Assembly: GCF_000498395.2 (NCBI RefSeq)
Contig: NZ_CP010979.1
Location: 5,428,501 to 5,492,500, forward strand
Direction: 5' to 3'
Source: Pseudomonas putida S13.1.2
GTDB lineage: Bacteria; Pseudomonadota; Gammaproteobacteria; Pseudomonadales; Pseudomonadaceae
DNA: 64,000 nucleotides
Position numbers and translations under genes: made by a program. This document shows positions 43,372 to 50,860 of the stretch, piece after piece. Under the pieces are notes generated by a model. It was not told the origin of the DNA and did not search any database. It worked only from the letters and a program-made list of their open reading frames with translations. The first letter of the stretch is position 1; every line of letters starts with the position of its first letter.

Positions 43372-46300
43372 CTAGATGCGCTGCCTGTCCGCGAGCGCTG
43401 CCTGGGTCAGTGGGTTGCTCGAACTGGACGCCTGGGCCCAGCCGTCGATTGCATCGCGCATTTGCTGGCGCTCATCGCGTATGCGTGCAAGCCGGCCGGT
43501 GAGTTCTGCAGGTACATCCACGGTAATACCGGCTGTCTCGGCGCGCTCGTTCAGCAGCAAACGCTGTAGGTGGGTTTCGTTGATACTGTTGCCTTCGAGT
43601 GAGATCAGCGTCGGGTTGGGCAGTGTGTCTGCCTCATTGAGCAGGAACGATGGCAATGACCTGAGGTTGTTGTTTCGCATGGACAGGTGGGCGATACGCC
43701 TCAGGGCGTCACTGCCAATTCCTACGGGCCACTGTGCCAGTTGCATGTGATCCAGGCCCAGAAAGTCCAGGGTCAGTTCATGGAAGCTTGGGCTGTTGTG
43801 CTGGGCCAGGCGGTTGCCACTCAGGTCCAGGTACCTCAACTGGCGAAGGTCTGCCAGCAGGTTGAGGTCGTTTTCGGACAGCGCGATGTTCTGGTTGGTT
43901 AGCACCAGCCTTTGCAGTTCAGGCAAAAGCTGGGTGATGGACGGTACGCTGAACATGAAGAACGTAGGTGTTGATCTGGCGTTGTAAGGCCGGCTGATTT
44001 CCAGTGATTCGATCTGCGGCATCTGCCTGAGCAGGCGTTGCAGCAGGCGTTCGTGCTGTGCCCAGCCGGCGAGGTTACCTGACGGTAGATCGAGCAGGCT
44101 CAGGGCACGCACACGGTTGTTGAAGAAATCGGGCAAGGTCAGGGGTACATCGGCCAAGGGCACCTGGGTTATGCGTAGCTCGGCCGTGTGCTGTGCCCCT
44201 TCAGCCAGCGCGGTGTCATACCAGTGCTGCATGATCGAGTCGCGCAGGCTGTTGTAGTCACGTGCCGCCTGCTCTGTTACTGGTGTAATGGCTTCACTCC
44301 AGTCAGCCAGCCTGCTCTGCAGTTCATTGCGCTGCTCCAGCAGCGCCTGTAGATGTTCGAGTATCTGCGACGGCGTCAGGCCGCGACTGGTCAGCGTCAG
44401 CAGGACCTGATCCGCCGTAACGCCGGTGTGCGCGACGAGCCCTGTTGCTTCGACCGCCTCGATCAGGCGCTGGCGGGTAGCGCGTTGAGCTGCCGGGCCG
44501 CTCCCGCTCAACGGGTAGCCCAGGCGCCCATCGGCCAAGCGCATGGGCGAACGGTAGCCGGGGCGCACAGGTTGCATGCCCAGTAGCGTCCTCAAGGTCG
44601 AGCGGGGCGGCAGGGGGCTTTCCTGCACCAGGCGCTGCAACGCTTGCTGGTCCGCGACGCCAAGCTGGGTCATGGCCTCTGGCAGCGCTTCGTACAGCGC
44701 GGCATAAAGGTCTGGATCAGTCGTGACCGCTGTGCTCGGACGGCTTTCATCGTGCACGATGTATCCGGCATCAGCATGGGTGATGGTGTGGTAGGGGCGA
44801 GGGTCCTGCGGCCCGATGCCATGCGCCTGGGTCGGCCAGGACATGCGCTGGAGCAGCTGCAGTTTTGTCTCGACGGGCCAGCCTGGCAGGCGTTCGAGCG
44901 TGTGCATGATCAGCCGGTCGCTGTCCCAGTTTGGCACGCCGGAAAGGTACAGCCCTTCGCAGGCGCGGGCCAGGCGGATGTGTTGCTGGTAGAGGCGGAT
45001 TTCCTCGCCAAGGCGTATGGGGATTTTGCCGCTGCCGAGCATTTGCAGTTCGCTGGCGCTGGCGCCGCGCACCAGCTCAGCGCTGACGATGGCCGGCAGT
45101 TTCGGGTACACCCGCCCTATGGCCTCAGCTTCTGGCGCCAGGTCGCTCGGAAGGCGAGCGTAAGCCCTGGTGAATGCTGCTGGCCGGGTGCTTGCGTCCG
45201 GCAGCTGGCGGACTGTTTCGTCCAGTTTGAAGCGTTGCAGGGTGTCTTCGAGCAATGCCGGCAGCCGCTGGTTCTCGGCCAAGGCGCGGCGCAGTACGTC
45301 TTCGTGGGTGTCGCTGACGGCCAGGATCCGTTGGAGCGTCGGCTCGTCGAAGTGGGCATTCAAGTGACCGATACGGCGCAGCAGTGCCATGCCCGACCAG
45401 CTCAGCGGCTTGTCCGTGACCTGCAACCAGGCCCCGGCCCCATTGTGCCGCAACGGCGGCTCATAACCGCCAGCCTTGCTGGGGTGCTCGATGCTGTAGG
45501 TGCCGGTGTCGGCATTCCATTTCAGTGAAAATGCCTTGCCTTCAAGGCGCAGCCAGGTCTTGCCATCCTGGCGGTACAGCCCAAGCCCGTCCGGGCTGGC
45601 CTGCGATGGCAGCGTGAGGTCTTGTTCGAAGGGGGTCAGGTCCTGGTTCCACAGGCGTGTGCTGCCATCTGGTAGCTCAACCTCCACCAGTTCCTCCATG
45701 AAGGAGGGGGTCGGCACATCAATGCGTTCTATTTCTGGCTCTTCCAGCGCACTGCCTGCTTCGCTGCCTGCGGTGTTTCTCGCCGCTTTTGCTGCGGCGC
45801 TCAGTGCGGCCATGATCGCCACGTTTTCAATCACATCGACCATGTAGGTGAATGCCTTGTCGCGCTCGTCGTTTTTCCAGGCCTCGATGCCTTCGTATAC
45901 CTCGTGGGCCAATTGGGCCACGCAGACGGCGAGCATCACCTCGCCCAGCCCGGGCACGAAGAAACCGGCGATGTTAAGGGCCGTCAGCACGCGTCCTGCA
46001 ATCAATTCCCGGTGAGCCTGGGCCGTGCGCCGGTCGACGATTTCGGTGGGGGTTGCGTGGAACAGCACATCTTTTTCATGCCGCTGGGCTTTCTGGAAGG
46101 CCATGACGCTCTGGAAGGTGTGGCCGAATGGCCTTGCAACCGGATGCAGGGTGGCATGTGGGTCAGGGACACGCTCAAGTACCCCGCGGACACTCCATGC
46201 GATGGGCGTGAGCCGATCCTTCAGGCGGGTGATCGTTGCCGCCTTGTCACGGTCGGCAATGTGGTTGTCCAGGTAACTGATGTTGGCGTGGAGCCTGTCG

Positions 46301-47283
46301 CGCAAATCGGCCTGCAAGGCCTCCAGGGTTGTGAATTCCTTGAGCGGCTGTGCGCTGTCCTCAGGGATATACAGGGCCACGGCCTGACGCCCTTCGGCTT
46401 GCACGGTAATCAGCACCACCCCGGTCAGCTCCGCTTCCCACAGATCGAGATAGCTGAATGTCACGGGCGAGGTTGCCGATAGCGGCTGGTCAACCGGGAC
46501 GGCAAGCGCTGCGGTGTACAGCGTCTCACTGATATCGCCTTTGAGGCGGGCGTAATGCAAGGCTTGCCGGAAGGCCGAGACTTCCGCTCGCCCCAGGGTC
46601 TGGTAAACGGCCAGCCCGGCTTCATCGGTGCCTGACTGCGTGGTGGCCTCAGGGTAATAGATTGCATGCACCAGGCCATGGTACTTGCCACCGATGTCCA
46701 GCGTGCGGCACAGGTCGGCGAAGTCTTCGGCGCCGATATCCACTGCGTTGCGGATCGGGACCGTGCCCATGAAGCGCCGATGATCGAGGATGACGGACTT
46801 TTTCAGCGCCGCCCCGGGCGCGTCCATGCCGTGTTCGGCAGCGGCGTCCTGGTCAAAATTGTGCAGGGCGCTGTGCAGCAGCGAGCGGGTAGCCTGGTTC
46901 ACGGCCACGCGCGCGTCGCCTGCGTGGGTCGTGTCGATCAGGCGGGCGTCGACCAGGTATGTGTTGTGCACATCCAGGTCGAGCCCGAAGCGTTGCTTGA
47001 TGGCGTCGGTCAGTGTCTGCGCGGCGTAGGTTTGCAGGTCGGGTAGCGGGTCGAACAGCTTCTGCACCTGTGCATGGTGTTCGCGGTGCCGGGCATGTTC
47101 CGCCTGCCATGCCTTGGCGATTTCCGGTAGCTGCTGGACCGCTGTGGCCAGCCAGGCGGGGATCGGCAACGCGTTGCGCATTGCGCGGTGGGTGTCTGGC
47201 GTGGCTTGCTTGAGCCAGGCGGGGAGCTTGCGTTCGACGGTGGCGTAATGAGCGCCAGGTAAGGTGTTGGCTGGGGTTGGCAT
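43372..47283 (-). CDS. N-terminal part of a large dermonecrotic-toxin-like/LRR effector, ended by an in-frame amber codon
   Basis: 1303 aa ending RI-TAG; the frame then continues as AAISQFWEQQEQGQRYLHLRL into the NEL part, giving about 1830 codons if read through. N-terminal 1-400: alpha-rich region of the DUF6543 dermonecrotic-toxin-like type found in Pseudomonas NEL proteins. Hydrophobic helices lie at about 428-462 and 481-501, possible membrane-insertion segments. A central region of 600-1080 is followed by leucine-rich repeats at about 1110-1260 (LRQLRYLDLSGNRL, IAHLSMRNNNLRSLPSFL). No signal peptide. Single gene between conserved hutG and pip; codon use looks less GC-biased than its neighbours, suggesting acquisition. 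Delivery route not evident. Confidence 0.82.
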   Translation of the reverse strand: MPTPANTLPGAHYATVERKLPAWLKQATPDTHRAMRNALPIPAWLATAVQQLPEIAKAWQAEHARHREHHAQVQKLFDPLPDLQTYAAQTLTDAIKQRFGLDLDVHNTYLVDARLIDTTHAGDARVAVNQATRSLLHSALHNFDQDAAAEHGMDAPGAALKKSVILDHRRFMGTVPIRNAVDIGAEDFADLCRTLDIGGKYHGLVHAIYYPEATTQSGTDEAGLAVYQTLGRAEVSAFRQALHYARLKGDISETLYTAALAVPVDQPLSATSPVTFSYLDLWEAELTGVVLITVQAEGRQAVALYIPEDSAQPLKEFTTLEALQADLRDRLHANISYLDNHIADRDKAATITRLKDRLTPIAWSVRGVLERVPDPHATLHPVARPFGHTFQSVMAFQKAQRHEKDVLFHATPTEIVDRRTAQAHRELIAGRVLTALNIAGFFVPGLGEVMLAVCVAQLAHEVYEGIEAWKNDERDKAFTYMVDVIENVAIMAALSAAAKAARNTAGSEAGSALEEPEIERIDVPTPSFMEELVEVELPDGSTRLWNQDLTPFEQDLTLPSQASPDGLGLYRQDGKTWLRLEGKAFSLKWNADTGTYSIEHPSKAGGYEPPLRHNGAGAWLQVTDKPLSWSGMALLRRIGHLNAHFDEPTLQRILAVSDTHEDVLRRALAENQRLPALLEDTLQRFKLDETVRQLPDASTRPAAFTRAYARLPSDLAPEAEAIGRVYPKLPAIVSAELVRGASASELQMLGSGKIPIRLGEEIRLYQQHIRLARACEGLYLSGVPNWDSDRLIMHTLERLPGWPVETKLQLLQRMSWPTQAHGIGPQDPRPYHTITHADAGYIVHDESRPSTAVTTDPDLYAALYEALPEAMTQLGVADQQALQRLVQESPLPPRSTLRTLLGMQPVRPGYRSPMRLADGRLGYPLSGSGPAAQRATRQRLIEAVEATGLVAHTGVTADQVLLTLTSRGLTPSQILEHLQALLEQRNELQSRLADWSEAITPVTEQAARDYNSLRDSIMQHWYDTALAEGAQHTAELRITQVPLADVPLTLPDFFNNRVRALSLLDLPSGNLAGWAQHERLLQRLLRQMPQIESLEISRPYNARSTPTFFMFSVPSITQLLPELQRLVLTNQNIALSENDLNLLADLRQLRYLDLSGNRLAQHNSPSFHELTLDFLGLDHMQLAQWPVGIGSDALRRIAHLSMRNNNLRSLPSFLLNEADTLPNPTLISLEGNSINETHLQRLLLNERAETAGITVDVPAELTGRLARIRDERQQMRDAIDGWAQASSSSNPLTQAALADRQRI

Positions 47284-47451
47284 GGCGGGCCCTTGCTAGG
47301 TATGGGGCAAGGGACTATCGGTGGTCTGGCAGGCGTGCCGGAGGTAAATATATGTGCCCCGCTTGCGGCCGTATCCGAGAGGACGGTGCTCAAAGCGCAA
47401 TTCAGGTTTATGATGCCCAACGGCAGTCAATATCCTCACACGGAGTGCGCA

Positions 47452-48423
47452 ATGCAGACCCTCTACCCGCAGATCAAACCCTACGCCCGGCACGATCTGG
47501 CCGTGGAAGCGCCGCACGTGCTGTATGTCGACGAAAGCGGCTCGCCAGAGGGTCTGCCCGTGGTGTTCATCCACGGAGGCCCGGGCGCAGGCTGCGACGC
47601 CCAGAGCCGCTGCTACTTTGACCCCAACCTGTACCGCATCATCACCTTCGACCAGCGCGGCTGTGGCCGCTCCACGCCCCATGCGACCCTGGAGAACAAC
47701 ACCACCTGGCACCTGGTCGAGGACCTGGAGCGCATCCGCGAGCACCTTGGCATCGACAAATGGGTGCTGTTCGGCGGCTCGTGGGGCTCGACCCTGGCCC
47801 TGGCCTACGCTCAGACCCACCCCGAGCGCGTCCATGGGCTGATCCTGCGCGGCATCTTCCTGTGCCGGCCGCAGGAGATCGAGTGGTTCTACCAGGAAGG
47901 CGCCAGCCGCCTGTTCCCCGACTACTGGCAGGACTATATCGCGCCGATTCCGCCGGAAGAGCGCGGCGACCTGGTCAAGGCTTTCCACAAGCGCCTGACC
48001 GGTAATGATCAGATTGCCCAGATGCACGCCGCCAAGGCCTGGTCTACTTGGGAGGGCCGTACCGCCACCCTGCGCCCGAACCCGCTGGTGGTCGATCGCT
48101 TCTCCGAGCCACAGCGGGCGCTGTCGATTGCCCGCATCGAATGCCACTACTTCATGAACAATGCCTTCCTCGAGCCGGACCAGCTGATCCGCGACCTGCC
48201 GAAGATCGCCCACCTGCCCGCGGTGATCGTGCATGGTCGCTATGATGTGATCTGCCCGCTGGACAACGCCTGGGCCCTGCATCAGGCCTGGCCGAACAGC
48301 GAACTGAAGGTGATCCGTGACGCGGGCCACGCCGCGTCCGAGCCGGGCATTACCGATGCCCTGGTGCGGGCAGCCGACCAAATGGCCCGGCGCCTGCTCG
48401 ACCTGCCCCTGGAAGAAGCATGA
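47452..48423 (+). CDS. pip: Proline iminopeptidase
   Basis: 323 aa from ATG 47452 (CGGAG upstream; the open frame to 47293 is not used). Alpha/beta-hydrolase (S33) removing N-terminal proline from peptides. Oxyanion motif HGGPG at 41-45, DQRGCGRS at 67-74, nucleophile S110 in FGGSWGSTLAL, His in DAGHAASEPG near the C-terminus. The ATGA overlap at its end couples it to dtd. Confidence 0.95.
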   Translation: MQTLYPQIKPYARHDLAVEAPHVLYVDESGSPEGLPVVFIHGGPGAGCDAQSRCYFDPNLYRIITFDQRGCGRSTPHATLENNTTWHLVEDLERIREHLGIDKWVLFGGSWGSTLALAYAQTHPERVHGLILRGIFLCRPQEIEWFYQEGASRLFPDYWQDYIAPIPPEERGDLVKAFHKRLTGNDQIAQMHAAKAWSTWEGRTATLRPNPLVVDRFSEPQRALSIARIECHYFMNNAFLEPDQLIRDLPKIAHLPAVIVHGRYDVICPLDNAWALHQAWPNSELKVIRDAGHAASEPGITDALVRAADQMARRLLDLPLEEA

Positions 48424-48857
48424 GGGGCTTGCTGCAGCGCGTGCGCGGTGCGCGGGTTGAAGTGGCGGGGCAGGTGGTGGGCGCCATCGACCAGGGTTTG
48501 CTGGTGCTGGTGGCAGTCGAGCCTGAAGATTCCCGCGAGCAGGCCGATAAACTGTTGCACAAGCTGCTGAACTACCGTGTGTTCAGCGATGAGCAGGGCA
48601 AGATGAACCTGTCGCTCAAGGATGTCGGGGGTGGTTTGTTGTTGGTGTCGCAGTTCACCTTGGCGGCGGACACCCGCAACGGCATGCGCCCGAGCTTCTC
48701 GACGGCAGCGCCGCCGGCCCTCGGAGCGGAATTGTTCGACTATCTTTTGCAGCAAGCGAAGCGCCAGCATGCCAACGTGGCGAGCGGGCAGTTCGGGGCG
48801 GACATGCAGGTGCATCTGGTCAATGATGGCCCCGTAACATTTATGTTACAAATATGA
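48420..48857 (+). CDS. dtd: D-aminoacyl-tRNA deacylase
   Basis: 145 aa. Hydrolyses D-amino acids (and Gly from tRNA-Ala) mischarged on tRNA. Family motifs SQFTLAADTRNGMRPSF near residues 79-95 (SQFTL) and the C-terminal NDGPVTFML (the cross-subunit GP motif). Starts with ATG overlapping the pip stop. Confidence 0.96.
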   Translation: MRGLLQRVRGARVEVAGQVVGAIDQGLLVLVAVEPEDSREQADKLLHKLLNYRVFSDEQGKMNLSLKDVGGGLLLVSQFTLAADTRNGMRPSFSTAAPPALGAELFDYLLQQAKRQHANVASGQFGADMQVHLVNDGPVTFMLQI

Positions 48858-48864
48858 GGTCAAA

Positions 48865-48898
48865 AAACCCTTTGTTTACAGGAAAACAAGGGGTTTTG
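48865..48898 (+). terminator. Terminator of pip-dtd
   Basis: Stem AAAACCCTTTGTTT against AAACAAGGGGTTTT (one mismatch), 8 nt after the dtd stop. The A- and T-rich ends may let it work on both strands. Confidence 0.8.
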
Positions 48899-49120
48899 TA
48901 CGATAAATAGTTGTTCCAGCCTGATGCGTTGTCACGCGACCTGCTGGATAATCGCGCGCTGCATGGACCTGCGTTCGCAGGTTCGTTTCACTCTGACTCG
49001 AGCATTGTCTGGATCCGTTTGGGGAATCATTACGCCCTCACGGGGTCCGAACAGTGCTCGCCAACCCGGCATTAGTCGCTGGCCGTTGGTTTCATGATCT
49101 GTTTTCGGCGAGGGTTGCTC

Positions 49121-50860
49121 GTGATTGTTAGTCCCCAAAAAGCATCAAGAATCCCCGGCATCCGGCTACGCAAGGCCCTGATGGCCAGTGTGGCACTGGT
49201 CGGCCTGATGAGCGCGGGCCAGCTGTGGGCATTCAATCTTGACGATGTTGCAGCCAAGGCAAAGGATCTGGCCGGCCAGAAGTACGACGCACCAAAAAGC
49301 AATCTGCCGGCAGTATTCCGCGACATGAAGTTCGCGGACTATCAGAAAATTCATTTCCTGCAGGAAAAGGCCGAGTGGGCCAAGGACAAGACCCCGTTCA
49401 AATTGTCGTTCTATCACCAGGGGATGCACTTCGACACCCCGGTGAAAATCAACGAGGTCACCACCACCAAAGTCGAGGAAATCAAGTACGACCCGAGCCG
49501 CTTCGAGTTCGGTGACGTGCCCCACGACCCGGAAACCACCAAGAACCTGGGTTATGCCGGTTTCCGCGTGCTGTATCCGATCAACAAGGCCGACAAGCAG
49601 GACGAGATCATGACCTTGCTTGGCGCCAGCTATTTCCGCGTGGTCGGCAAGGGCCATGTGTATGGCCTGTCGGCCCGTGGCCTGGCCATTGACACCGCGC
49701 TGCCGTCGGGCGAGGAATTCCCGCGCTTCACCGAGTTCTGGGTCGAGAAGCCCAAGCCGGCCGACAAGCACCTGGTGATCTACGCCCTGCTGGATTCGCC
49801 GCGTTCCACCGGCGCCTACAAGCTGACCCTGCGCCCGGGCAACGACACCGTGGTCGACGTGCAGTCCCGCGTGTTCCTGCGTGACCAGGTCAGCCGCCTG
49901 GGCATTGCCCCGCTGACCAGCATGTTCCTGTTCGGCCCTAACCAGCCGTCCAAGGTGCTCAACTACCGTCCGGCCCTGCACGATTCCGAAGGCCTGTCGA
50001 TTCATGCCGGCAATGGCGAGTGGCTGTGGCGCCCGCTGAACAACCCTAAACACCTGGCCGTGAGCAACTTCAGCGTCGAGAACCCGCGTGGTTTCGGCCT
50101 GATGCAGCGTCAGCGCGCCTTCAGCGACTACGAAGACCTCGACGACAACTACCAGAAGCGCCCAAGCGCCTGGATCGAGCCGAAGGGTGACTGGGGCAAG
50201 GGCACCGTCGACCTGGTCGAAATCCCGACCGCCGACGAGACCAACGACAACATCGTAGCCTTCTGGAGCCCGGAAAAACTGCCGGAGGCCGGCAAGCCGA
50301 TCGAGTACGCCTACCGCCTGCACTGGACCATCGACGAGGCGAAGTTCCAGGCGCCTGAGCTGGGCTCGGTCAAGCAGACCCTGCGCTCCACCGGTGACGT
50401 CAAACAGTCCAACCTGATCCGCCAGCCAGACGGCAGCGTGGCCTTCCTGGTCGACTTCGCCGGCCCGGCCCTGGCCGCATTGCCTGAAGACACCGCGGTG
50501 CGCAGCCAGATCAGCGTTGGCGACAACGCCGAGGTGGTCGAGAACAATCTGCGCTATAACCCTGAGACCAAGGGCTGGCGCCTGACCCTGCGCCTGAAGG
50601 TCAAGGAAGCCAACAAATCGACCGAAATGCGTGCCGCGTTGCTGCGTGATGTGCCGGTCGAGCCCGCCAAACCTGCCCAGGACGCCAAGCAGGACAAGGC
50701 CGCAGCCAAGCATGCCAAGGCCGAGAAAGCCGTCAAGGCCGAGCAACCTGCCAAGGCTGAACAACCTGCCGCCGATGCGGCGCCCACCAACGGGACCCCG
50801 GCCACCACCGAGAAGGTGTTGACCGAGACCTGGAGCTATCAGTTGCCTGCCGATGAGTAA
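49121..50860 (+). CDS. opgG: Glucan biosynthesis protein G (periplasmic)
   Basis: 579 aa from GTG 49121 with GAGG 7 nt upstream. Needed for osmoregulated periplasmic glucan backbone branching. Signal region MIVSPQKASRIPGIRLRKALMASVALVGLMSAGQLWA, then the MdoG beta-sandwich domains (FNLDDVAAKAKDLA… to about 510). The last ~60 residues are an Ala/Lys/Pro-rich low-complexity linker (PAKPAQDAKQDKAAAKHAKAEKAVK…) absent from E. coli OpgG. opgH overlaps its end by 8 nt. Confidence 0.95.
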   Translation: MIVSPQKASRIPGIRLRKALMASVALVGLMSAGQLWAFNLDDVAAKAKDLAGQKYDAPKSNLPAVFRDMKFADYQKIHFLQEKAEWAKDKTPFKLSFYHQGMHFDTPVKINEVTTTKVEEIKYDPSRFEFGDVPHDPETTKNLGYAGFRVLYPINKADKQDEIMTLLGASYFRVVGKGHVYGLSARGLAIDTALPSGEEFPRFTEFWVEKPKPADKHLVIYALLDSPRSTGAYKLTLRPGNDTVVDVQSRVFLRDQVSRLGIAPLTSMFLFGPNQPSKVLNYRPALHDSEGLSIHAGNGEWLWRPLNNPKHLAVSNFSVENPRGFGLMQRQRAFSDYEDLDDNYQKRPSAWIEPKGDWGKGTVDLVEIPTADETNDNIVAFWSPEKLPEAGKPIEYAYRLHWTIDEAKFQAPELGSVKQTLRSTGDVKQSNLIRQPDGSVAFLVDFAGPALAALPEDTAVRSQISVGDNAEVVENNLRYNPETKGWRLTLRLKVKEANKSTEMRAALLRDVPVEPAKPAQDAKQDKAAAKHAKAEKAVKAEQPAKAEQPAADAAPTNGTPATTEKVLTETWSYQLPADE

